Source of the DNA: Nitrospirota bacterium
GTDB lineage: Bacteria; NPL-UPA2; JAADIA01
Direction: 5' to 3'
DNA length: 22,056 bases
NCBI GenBank assembly: GCA_013151555.1
Contig: JAADIA010000008.1
Location: 1 to 22,056 of the forward strand
Shown: piece by piece, positions 1-6,046 of the stretch
How positions within the stretch are numbered: the stretch's first letter is position 1
How the letters are laid out: each line of letters opens with the position of its first letter
Notes under the pieces: generated by a model
Database searches by the model: none
What the model was told of the DNA's origin: nothing
The model's input: only the letters and a program-made list of their open reading frames with translations
Program-made: the position numbers and the translations under genes

Positions 1-1
1 T

Positions 2-214
2 ATGCAAGCGATAAGGAAACCTTTGGGCAAGAATATTTCAAGAGAACTTAAATCAAAACGGTATCGCACCTCTCTGCCGGGAGCCCCGGATGGAAAATAT
101 GTTGTGATCCAGTTCAAGTCCTCTTTCGAGAACAAGAAATCTGCCCTTGAGACAGTCACTCCGATGTTGGATAAGGACGGCAAGTGGCGAGTGTCCGGGT
201 ACTATATCAAATAG
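2..214 (+). CDS. DUF4019 domain protein, C-terminal part (cut by window edge)
   Basis: Seventy codons are visible and the gene very probably begins before the window, because DUF4019 proteins are roughly twice this length and the visible part matches only their second half. Family-like features are the R-x-PLG segment near the start, the LPGAPDGKY turn in the middle and the closing WRVSGYYI strand. The family has no established biochemical role; many members are small exported proteins. The signal sequence, if there is one, lies outside the window. The gene converges on clpB, 77 bases away, with a GC-rich hairpin between them. The family call is from memory of the conserved pattern; the methionine codon at position 2 is probably internal. 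Confidence 0.7.
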   Translation: MQAIRKPLGKNISRELKSKRYRTSLPGAPDGKYVVIQFKSSFENKKSALETVTPMLDKDGKWRVSGYYIK

Positions 215-231
215 AAGCACCCATCTTTGAA

Positions 232-260
232 GAAAAAAAAAGGGGGGGGAATCCCCCCCT
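232..260 (-). terminator. Rho-independent terminator of clpB
   Basis: Eight G (242-249), a three-base loop and seven C (253-259) form a pure GC stem. An uninterrupted A run lies on the left at 232-241. Read on the minus strand this is a GC hairpin followed by about ten T, the classic intrinsic terminator, 32 bases past the clpB stop. On the plus strand the stem is followed only by a short mixed T tract, so termination of the DUF4019 gene here would be weaker. Confidence 0.85.
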
Positions 261-291
261 CCGTTTCTATGGCAAGATTGTTTATCTGCTC

Positions 292-2871
292 CTATTCGAA
301 AACTATCCGTCCTTTATCAACCCCGACTTTGATAACATCCCCTTCTTTGTACTCCCCTTCAAGGAGCTTTTTCGCCAGGGGATTCTGAACTTCCCGCTGG
401 ATGGTCCGTTTCAGGGGACGAGCTCCATATACAGGGTCAAACCCTTCTTTTGCCAGGAGCTCTTTAGCTTCATCGGTAAGGACCAAATCAAGTTTCTTCT
501 CTTCCAGACGTTTTCTTAGATGAGAGAGTTGAATCTCTACAATCTGTTTGATTTGTTCTAACTCCAGGCTGTTGAAAATGGTAATCTCATCGATGCGGTT
601 AAGGAACTCCGGCCGGAACTGAGCCCGGAGAGCTTCTGTTACCCGTTTACGCAGTTCGTTTCTATCCTTGCCTCGCAGTTCCTCTATCCACTGACTTCCC
701 ACATTGGAAGTCATAATGATTACCGTATTCTTGAAGTTGATTACTCTCCCCTGTCCGTCGGTCAATCTTCCCTCATCAAGTATCTGAAGAAGAGCGTTGA
801 AGACGTCCTGATGCGCTTTCTCAATCTCATCGAAGAGGACTACCGAGTAAGGACGGCGGCGCACTGCCTCGGTAAGCTGTCCTCCTTCTTCATAGCCGAC
901 ATAGCCGGGAGGAGCTCCGATCATCCGGGAGACACTGTGCTTCTCCATGTACTCCGACATGTCCAGGCTAACCATAGCCTGCTCATCATCAAAGAGGAAC
1001 TCCGCTAAGGCCCGGGCTAATTCCGTCTTCCCCACTCCGGTCGGTCCCATAAAGATAAAGGAACCCAGGGGACGATTCAAGTCCTGGAGGTCAGCCCGAG
1101 CTCGCCGCACGGCATCGGACACAGCGGCGATAGCTTCATCCTGTCCTACCACCCTCTGCCGGAGCCGGTCTTCCATCTTCAAGAGTTTTTCTTTCTCTCC
1201 TTCCAACATCCGGGATACGGGAATACCCGTCCATTTAGAAACTATTTCCGCTATATCTTCTTCCTCGACTTCCTCCTTAAGCATCTTGACATCCTTTTGT
1301 AATTCGCTCAATCTCTTATTCTCTTCCTCCAAAGTCTTCTGCAGTTGAGGCAGCTTGCCATATCTTAGTTCCGCCACCCGGGAAAGATTGCCTTCCCTTT
1401 CTGCTTTACTTTCCTCTATCTTGACTTTCTCTATCTCTTCTTTAGCCTGACTTATTTTCCGGATGACTTCCTTTTCATTCTGCCAGTGTGCCTTCATCTG
1501 ATTGGACTTTTCCCGGAGATCGTTCAATTCTTTCTCTAATTTCTGGAGCCGCTCCCGGGAAACTTTGTCCTTCTCTTTCCGGAGCGCTTGCTTCTCAATC
1601 TCCAGTTGCATAATCCGGCGCTCGACTTCATCAATCTCTATGGGCATACTATCTATCTCGATACGCAGGCGGGAAGCCGCCTCATCAATTAAATCAATAG
1701 CTTTATCGGGAAGGAATCTATCCGGGATATAGCGATGGGAAAGAGTTGCCGCAGCTACCAGAGCGGCATCCTGGATTCTTACTCCGTGATGCACCTCATA
1801 TTTTTCCTTCAATCCTCGCAGGATAGCAATGGTATCTTCCTCAGAAGGTTCCCCTACCAGGATAGGCTGGAACCGGCGCTCCAGAGCAGCGTCCTTCTCG
1901 ATATATTTGCGGTACTCGTCCAGGGTGGTAGCTCCGATACAACGCAGTTCTCCCCTGGCTAAAGCCGGTTTAAGCATATTGGAAGCATCCACCGCTCCTT
2001 CGGCTGCTCCCGCCCCTACCAGGGTATGAAGCTCATCTATAAAAAGGATAATTTCTCCGTTGGCCCTTTCAATCTCCTTTAAGACCGCCTTAAGACGGTC
2101 CTCAAACTCTCCCCGGAATTTGGAGCCGGCCACCAGAGCACCGATATCCAGAGCTACCAAACGTTTATTTTTCAGCCCTTCGGGGATATCCCCACTGACG
2201 ATACGCCGGGCTAACCCCTCGGCAATAGCCGTCTTTCCCACTCCCGGCTCGCCAATGAGGACGGGATTATTCTTCGTCCGCCGGGATAGAACCTGCATTA
2301 CCCTTCTGATCTCATCGTCCCGGCCGATGACCGGGTCCAACTTGCCGCTTCGGGCCAGATCGGTCAGGTCCCGGCTGAAACGATCCAGAGCCTGATATTT
2401 ATCCTCAGGATTCTGGTCGGTTACCCGCTGAGTTCCCCGAATGCCGATAAGCACTTTGAAGATGCTGTCCCGGGTTACCCCCCTCCGGCGGAGAATATCC
2501 CCTGCCGGGCTACTCTTCTCCTCACTAATGGCAATGAGCAGATGTTCACTGCTCAGATACTCATCCTTCAACCTTTTTGCTTCCTGCCAGGCCAGGTCAA
2601 AGATACTCTTCAGGGCAGAAGACATATACATCTGTCCGGTCACCCCGTGAACCCGGGGCAACTTGTTGAGCTCGGTTTCCAAATCGCCTTTGATAAGTTC
2701 CGGCGTCACTCCCAGCTTCTGGAGGATAGGAATAGCTATCCCTTCCTCCTGTTCGAGTAGCGCCAGGAGGAGATGTTCGGGATTAAGCTCCTGATGATGA
2801 CGGCTGTCGGCAATCTCCTGAGCTTGCTGCACAGCCTCCTGAGCCTTCAACGTAAATTTATCAAATCTCAT
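292..2871 (-). CDS. clpB: ATP-dependent disaggregase ClpB (Hsp100)
   Basis: Hexameric AAA+ chaperone that pulls polypeptides out of aggregates together with DnaK/DnaJ in the cytoplasm. Residue numbers count from the upstream ATG at 2886. The order is an N-terminal Clp repeat domain (about 10-150), NBD1 with Walker A GEPGVGKT (212-219) and Walker B LFIDE (281-285), a long coiled-coil middle domain (about 415-540) typical of ClpB rather than ClpA/ClpC, and NBD2 with Walker A GPTGVGKT (614-621), Walker B VLFDE (683-687) and pore loop GYVGYEEGG (661-669). Sensor 2 GARPLKR is near the end. I prefer the ATG at 2871, which gives 859 residues starting MRFDKFTLK as in the family, because GGAG (2881-2884) sits nine bases before it; the ATG at 2886 has no such site. 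All catalytic motifs look intact. A heat-shock-like promoter is proposed upstream. Confidence 0.97.
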   Translation of the reverse strand: MRFDKFTLKAQEAVQQAQEIADSRHHQELNPEHLLLALLEQEEGIAIPILQKLGVTPELIKGDLETELNKLPRVHGVTGQMYMSSALKSIFDLAWQEAKRLKDEYLSSEHLLIAISEEKSSPAGDILRRRGVTRDSIFKVLIGIRGTQRVTDQNPEDKYQALDRFSRDLTDLARSGKLDPVIGRDDEIRRVMQVLSRRTKNNPVLIGEPGVGKTAIAEGLARRIVSGDIPEGLKNKRLVALDIGALVAGSKFRGEFEDRLKAVLKEIERANGEIILFIDELHTLVGAGAAEGAVDASNMLKPALARGELRCIGATTLDEYRKYIEKDAALERRFQPILVGEPSEEDTIAILRGLKEKYEVHHGVRIQDAALVAAATLSHRYIPDRFLPDKAIDLIDEAASRLRIEIDSMPIEIDEVERRIMQLEIEKQALRKEKDKVSRERLQKLEKELNDLREKSNQMKAHWQNEKEVIRKISQAKEEIEKVKIEESKAEREGNLSRVAELRYGKLPQLQKTLEEENKRLSELQKDVKMLKEEVEEEDIAEIVSKWTGIPVSRMLEGEKEKLLKMEDRLRQRVVGQDEAIAAVSDAVRRARADLQDLNRPLGSFIFMGPTGVGKTELARALAEFLFDDEQAMVSLDMSEYMEKHSVSRMIGAPPGYVGYEEGGQLTEAVRRRPYSVVLFDEIEKAHQDVFNALLQILDEGRLTDGQGRVINFKNTVIIMTSNVGSQWIEELRGKDRNELRKRVTEALRAQFRPEFLNRIDEITIFNSLELEQIKQIVEIQLSHLRKRLEEKKLDLVLTDEAKELLAKEGFDPVYGARPLKRTIQREVQNPLAKKLLEGEYKEGDVIKVGVDKGRIVFE

Positions 2872-2954
2872 GATTTTCATCTCCATTCTTAAAGATTAGT
2901 TAATCGTCAACGATCGCCAGCAAGAATCCTCGGTTCCTTTCCCGAAAAAGTCGT

Positions 2955-2985
2955 TAAATAGGGTCCAAGGGTTTGAGGATTCAAG
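2955..2985 (-). promoter_or_regulatory. Possible heat-shock-type promoter of clpB
   Basis: Reading the minus strand, CTTGAAT (2985-2979) is followed after 15 bases by CCCTATTTA (2963-2955). This differs by one base from the sigma-32 minus-10 consensus CCCCATTTA and has a normal spacer. It would place the transcript start about 75 bases before the clpB start codon. It overlaps the left arm of an inverted repeat, so the match could be fortuitous, and sigma-32 is not universal outside Proteobacteria. Confidence 0.4.
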
Positions 2986-3033
2986 AATTTATTTTCTAAA
3001 GTTTTTCACTGGACCCCTTGGCCCCTTGAACCC
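2961..3033. repeat. Imperfect inverted repeat upstream of clpB
   Basis: The arm at 2961-2985 and the reverse complement of 3009-3033 agree at 17 of 25 positions without gaps, both built from GGGT-x-CAAGGG and a terminal CAAG or CCAG. The arms are 23 bases apart. Just beyond is a stretch resembling phrases such as GTGTTCATCTGTG that recur between genes in many bacterial genomes (from memory). No gene is seen in 2887-3114. Confidence 0.5.
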
Positions 3034-3114
3034 TTTCCGTGTTCATCTGTGTCTAATAAAATAAAAAGAGTGCATCGGGGAAAGGATGGCTTCTTCTTTT
3101 CTTTAGCCAGCTCC

Positions 3115-3257
3115 CTCGGTTTATCTCACGCGAGGAGTTTTGACGACCTGGCAAGGCTTGCGCAAGCGACTGCGGAGGCGTACATATTGTACGCCGCACA
3201 AGGGAGCGCCGCGCGTAACGCCGCCAGGCGTCAAAAGAACCGCGTGAATAATCCGAG
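3115..3257. repeat. 143-base nested palindromic element ending at the hsp20 stop
   Basis: The outer arms begin CTCGG (3115) and end CCGAG (3257). Inside them CACGCG (3127-3132) pairs with CGCGTG (3241-3246), TTTTGACG with CGTCAAAA, and CCTGGC with GCCAGG. The centre holds a perfect 12-base palindrome GCTTGCGCAAGC and a perfect 8-base stem with a three-base loop, GGCGTACA/TGTACGCC (3178-3196). The element touches the hsp20 TAA at 3258-3260. Open frames across it on both strands are by-products of the palindrome. A partial second copy lies beside the rubredoxin stop near 18361-18399. It may be a mobile palindromic repeat, a 3' mRNA stabiliser, or both. Confidence 0.8.
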
Positions 3258-3722
3258 TTAGTTGACATCGATCTGAATTTCCTTGGTCTTGGCCTCTTCT
3301 GCCTTAGGCAAAGTAATCTCCAGGACTCCCCGCTTGTAATCGGCTTTTATCTTATCAGCCTGCACAGGAACCGGAAGATTGATTACCCTCTGGAAGGAAC
3401 CATAGCTCGATTCTACCCGGTGGTAATTCTTCTTCTTGGTTTCCTTCTCCTGTTTCCTCTCCCCGGCAATAGTGAGAAGACCGTCGGAAAGAGTAAGCTT
3501 GATATCTTTCTTGTCAAGCCCGGGCAGTTCCGCCTTGACCACCAGGTTCTCATCGGTCTCATAGAGATCTACTGAGGGGCTCCAGACTCTCTCAGGGAGA
3601 AAATCCCTATCCAGAAATCCCCGCCATCCTTCATGGAAAACCCGGTCTAACTCATCGGTGAGGCTGAGCAGATCTCCATATTGACCTTTTCTTTTGGGAA
3701 ACCACGGTACTAAGAAGTTCAT
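3258..3722 (-). CDS. Small heat-shock protein, Hsp20 (alpha-crystallin) family
   Basis: ATP-independent holdase that binds unfolding proteins in the cytoplasm and passes them to ClpB/DnaK. The 154 residues have a short aromatic N-terminal arm, an alpha-crystallin domain from the SVDLYE strand to the GVLEITLPK strand, and the C-terminal I-x-I motif in KEIQIDV that docks subunits into oligomers. The start is the ATG at 3722, because AGGAGG (3731-3736) lies eight bases before it; an upstream in-frame GTG overlaps that site. The gene follows an ArsR-type regulator on the same strand with a gap of 138 bases, so the two may be co-transcribed. The stop codon abuts a large palindrome that could protect or end the message. 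Its nearness to clpB fits a shared proteostasis role. Confidence 0.95.
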   Translation of the reverse strand: MNFLVPWFPKRKGQYGDLLSLTDELDRVFHEGWRGFLDRDFLPERVWSPSVDLYETDENLVVKAELPGLDKKDIKLTLSDGLLTIAGERKQEKETKKKNYHRVESSYGSFQRVINLPVPVQADKIKADYKRGVLEITLPKAEEAKTKEIQIDVN

Positions 3723-3860
3723 ATCTGTCACCTCCTTTCCTCATCCGGACGAACCCTCCCGGTCCGAAGAACAGCATCGGGTAGCCATCCTTTCCCCAAC
3801 TCATCTCTGTCAACCTTTACCTCTGCTGCCCTACCAACCGGTCCGGGCTCTGCCCCTGAT

Positions 3861-4148
3861 TTAATAGAAAACTTCCTTAATTATCTCCAATACCGGGAGA
3901 ATGTCTCTGTTCCGGATGGAATAGCAAACATTCATCCCTTCCCTCCGGCAATCAACAATTCCCAAATGCCGGAGAAGAGCTAAGTGCTGAGAAAGAGCCG
4001 ATTGGCCTACCTCCAATAACTCTTCCATGGCCTTAACACACTGCTCATTTTCCTTCAGAATTTCCAAGATATTAAGACGGGTAGGATTGGCCAAAGCCTT
4101 CAACATATCCGATTCTCTGGTGAAATCCGCACTGGTCAATTCTTCCAC
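3861..4148 (-). CDS. ArsR/SmtB-family winged-helix transcriptional regulator
   Basis: Small dimeric repressor of about 95 residues. The N-terminal helix leads into MLKALANPTRLNILEIL, the standard ArsR opening. The recognition helix is GQSALSQHLALLRHLGIV, followed by a beta-wing with REGMNVCYSI. The usual metal box ELCVC is reduced to one cysteine in NEQCVKAM, with two more cysteines at the start and within the wing (VDCRREGMNVC). Sensing of arsenite or zinc by the classic site is therefore unlikely, while a thiol-based or other signal is possible. Start choice is uncertain: the GTG at 4148 has no spaced ribosome site, while a TTG at 4139 is eight bases after AGGGGG. The position upstream of hsp20 on the same strand, with a palindrome over the promoter, suggests autoregulation and control of hsp20. 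Confidence 0.9.
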   Translation of the reverse strand: MEELTSADFTRESDMLKALANPTRLNILEILKENEQCVKAMEELLEVGQSALSQHLALLRHLGIVDCRREGMNVCYSIRNRDILPVLEIIKEVFY

Positions 4149-4184
4149 CCCCTGCTTCAGTCGGTGAAACCGGTCAATCTCACG

Positions 4185-4221
4185 GTTATAAGATTATTAG
4201 GATATTAGAGACAACTAATAT
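4185..4221 (-). promoter_or_regulatory. Promoter and probable operator of the arsR-type gene
   Basis: On the minus strand TTGTCT (4214-4209) and TATAAC (4190-4185) are separated by 18 bases, acceptable minus-35 and minus-10 boxes. A perfect inverted repeat ATATTAG-N6-CTAATAT (4202-4221) covers the minus-35 box and part of the spacer. AT-rich dyads overlapping the promoter are how ArsR proteins usually repress their own genes. The start codon is about 37-46 bases downstream of the minus-10 box. Confidence 0.55.
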
Positions 4222-4432
4222 AGTAAACCTAAATTTTTTTCCGGACTTCCCTGCCCTTCCACCTATTTAGATGCAAAAATTCCTAAAAGGATTCAAAAAA
4301 AATTACCCGGCACAATTTGCCTCCACCCGCAATAGCCCGGATGCGTAGGAAGAAAACGGCAGAGAGTAAGAGATATTTTTCCCTTGACAGGGTAAACGCT
4401 AATGTGACAAACTCTTAAGAGGAGCTAAACAA

Positions 4433-4786
4433 ATGGATAACGATGTTTACCCCCGGCGAAAAAGGCAAGCGTGGTACTGGATTTTTCTCGTTCCGGCCCT
4501 GATTGCCTTTCTGCTCTTTAAATGGTTACCCCTGCGCGCCTCTTTGCTTAAGAGCTTTCCCAAAGGGAACCTCTTCACCCGGCCGGAATTTCTTGGTCTG
4601 GCTAACCATAAGAACATCTTTCTACAGAACCCTCTCTTCTGGAAATATTTCCGGAACTCTCTTTTCCTTTCCACCCTCACTATTCTCATTACCGTTCTCC
4701 TTTCTTTATTTATTACCATCCTCAGCAATTATCCCAACAGCACCTCACTCAGCAGGCCGAGGTTCGAATTAAGGAGCTCAGGTTGA
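4433..4786 (+). pseudogene. Truncated sugar ABC transporter permease (MalF/UgpA type)
   Basis: About the first 100 residues look like the N-terminus of a carbohydrate ABC permease: a basic start, a first membrane helix (WIFLVPALIAFLLF), the PEFLGLANHKNIF periplasmic segment, LFWKYFRNSLFLS and a second helix. A ribosome site AGGAG precedes the ATG by eight bases. After residue about 100 the homology stops, although these proteins normally have about 290 residues and five or six helices with the EAA loop. From 4735 another frame carries an unrelated polar tail (QQHLTQQAEVRIKELRLKK) to a TAG at 4792-4794, which looks like the 3' end of a different gene. A deletion joining two genes would explain this. 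The product cannot work as a transporter subunit. No other transporter genes are nearby. Confidence 0.75.
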
Positions 4787-4804
4787 AGAAATAGGAGAGA
4801 AATG

Positions 4805-5071
4805 ATGTTTTGTCCGAAATGCGGGGCTGAGAATGAAGGGTATGCAAAAAGTTGCCGGGAATGTAAGGAAGAGTTGCCGGAGACATTGCCACGGGGGATT
4901 TTTCTGAACCAACCAACGGGATTATGGGGAGGCGTAGCTCCTCCCAATCTTCCTTTGATCGTCTTAGCGATCAGGTTATTACCAAAATTTGTTACCCGGA
5001 AGGGAACGTTAATCTTCGCTGTCTTGCTTTTAGCAATTTTACTGACTTTCTTCTTGTTGGTCAGGGAATAG
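4805..5071 (+). CDS. Zinc-ribbon membrane protein of unknown function
   Basis: The protein opens with a treble-clef-like zinc ribbon: FCPKCGAENEG then SCRECKEEL, four cysteines in two C-x2-C pairs, as in many small bacterial membrane proteins. The last 25 residues form one hydrophobic helix (LIFAVLLLAILLTFFLL). The ribbon would face the cytoplasm. I prefer the second of two adjacent ATG codons (4805) because AGGAG (4793-4797) is then seven bases away. The middle, GLWGGVAPPNLP, is encoded by a 30-base near-palindrome (4920-4949) that looks inserted. The gene ends 26 bases before the first TPR gene and is likely co-transcribed with it. No specific role can be assigned. Confidence 0.75.
   Translation: MFCPKCGAENEGYAKSCRECKEELPETLPRGIFLNQPTGLWGGVAPPNLPLIVLAIRLLPKFVTRKGTLIFAVLLLAILLTFFLLVRE
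4920..4949. repeat. Palindromic segment inside the zinc-ribbon gene
   Basis: GATT-x2-GGGGAGG, a short loop, then CTCCTCCC and AATC form an imperfect hairpin entirely within the reading frame. It encodes a Gly/Pro-rich linker between the zinc ribbon and the membrane helix. In-frame palindromes of this kind resemble small repeats that insert into linkers without breaking genes. Confidence 0.45.
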
Positions 5072-5097
5072 CTATATTTAAGAAGGAGGGAACCATC

Positions 5098-6033
5098 ATG
5101 CAAAAGGTAAGGAAGATAGTTTGGCTGATAATGGGAGGGATATTTCTGGGGTCCTCTTTGTTAGTCATCGCCGCAGAAGGAGAGAAGGTATCTCCGGGGA
5201 CAGTTGCCCGAGATGAGAAGGAACTGAAAAGGCTGGAGAAAAAACAGGTCGAACAGTATAGAGTGCTGGGGAAATTATATGAAACCAAACAGGACTGGAA
5301 GAAGACCATCGGGATATACGAGAAGCTTCTCCCCTTAGTTCCCGATAAAGGTGAAATCTACCGGATCCTGAGTCGGTTGTATGAGAGGACGAAGGCCTAT
5401 GACAAAGCCATCGCTGCTTATGATAAACTGCTGGAGCTCTACCCTCAGCAGAGAAGTCAATACTATGAAAGATTAAGCTGGATATATACCCGGATGAAAG
5501 ATAAGGAAAAAGCCGTTGAGTTTGCCAAAAAGACGTTAATGGAGAATCCTCAGGAAAGCCGGATTCGCAGCCAGGTAGCCGGCATATACTCGCAGAACGG
5601 AATGTTTGAAGAGGCAGAAAAGGAATACAAGAAAGCCATAGAGCTAAGCTCGAACATTCAGGACAGCTACCGTTACCGTCTGGAGTTAGCCCGGCTCTAT
5701 AAAAAATTCGCTAAGAGTGATTTAGCCGAAGCTGAATACAAGGAGATTATGGCAAAAGCAACCGACCGGTGGACTAAGGAGCAAGCCCAGCGGGCACTAT
5801 TTGATATTTACCGGAAAGAGAACCGGATGGGAGAAGTGACGGAAGAGTATGAGAAAAGTCTGAGCCGGATGGAAGAAAAAAGTCTCAAACTATACAAATC
5901 TCTGGGAGCAAAATACCTCCGGCTGGGAGAAGATGAAAAAGCCCTGGAGATGTATAAGAAGGCTTCCGCCCTCGCTCCCCAGGATAAGGAGGTAACCCGT
6001 ACCTTGAAGAAACTGGAGCAGAAGAACAAATAG
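5098..6033 (+). CDS. Exported TPR-repeat protein (311 residues)
   Basis: A signal peptide (QKVRK then a hydrophobic stretch ending LLVIAA before EGEK) is followed by about eight tetratricopeptide helix pairs covering most of the chain, for example YDKAIAAYDKLLELYP and FEEAEKEYKKAIEL. TPR arrays bind other proteins, so this is probably a periplasmic scaffold. The ATG at 5098 is chosen because GGAGGG lies seven bases upstream; the frame is open further upstream without a signal peptide. The stop is 13 bases before the next gene, an obvious operon partner. The whole mature region is colinear with the C-terminal part of the protein at 8794-11457 and with the N-terminal TPR part of the one at 6047, so the three are paralogues. 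Nothing indicates an enzymatic activity. Confidence 0.9.
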   Translation: MQKVRKIVWLIMGGIFLGSSLLVIAAEGEKVSPGTVARDEKELKRLEKKQVEQYRVLGKLYETKQDWKKTIGIYEKLLPLVPDKGEIYRILSRLYERTKAYDKAIAAYDKLLELYPQQRSQYYERLSWIYTRMKDKEKAVEFAKKTLMENPQESRIRSQVAGIYSQNGMFEEAEKEYKKAIELSSNIQDSYRYRLELARLYKKFAKSDLAEAEYKEIMAKATDRWTKEQAQRALFDIYRKENRMGEVTEEYEKSLSRMEEKSLKLYKSLGAKYLRLGEDEKALEMYKKASALAPQDKEVTRTLKKLEQKNK

Positions 6034-6046
6034 GAGGGACATTGCC

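Noticed and set aside
2881-3080. CIRCE operator upstream of clpB
   Set aside because: Only a GAGTGC half is present near 3069; the TTAGCACTC-N9-GAGTGCTAA palindrome is absent.
3049-3268. Open frames of about 70 codons on both strands between clpB and hsp20
   Set aside because: They lie across the palindromic element and have no ribosome site or recognisable protein pattern; the symmetry of the palindrome creates them on both strands.
3732-3860. RNA thermometer in the hsp20 leader
   Set aside because: There is a CGGAC/GTCCG hairpin, but the AGGAGG ribosome site lies outside it and no complementary stretch that would hide it is nearby.
4311-4323. GGCACAATTTGC as a sigma-54 site
   Set aside because: The GG and GC are separated by eight bases instead of the required ten.
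4271-4351. 26-codon open frame starting MQKFLKGFKK upstream of the permease fragment
   Set aside because: No ribosome site, no recognisable similarity, and it is in an AT-rich leader; likely chance.
4384-4412. TTGACA upstream of the truncated permease as a promoter
   Set aside because: The minus-35 is perfect, but the position 17 bases downstream reads ACAAAC and no minus-10 box is found within 16-18 bases.
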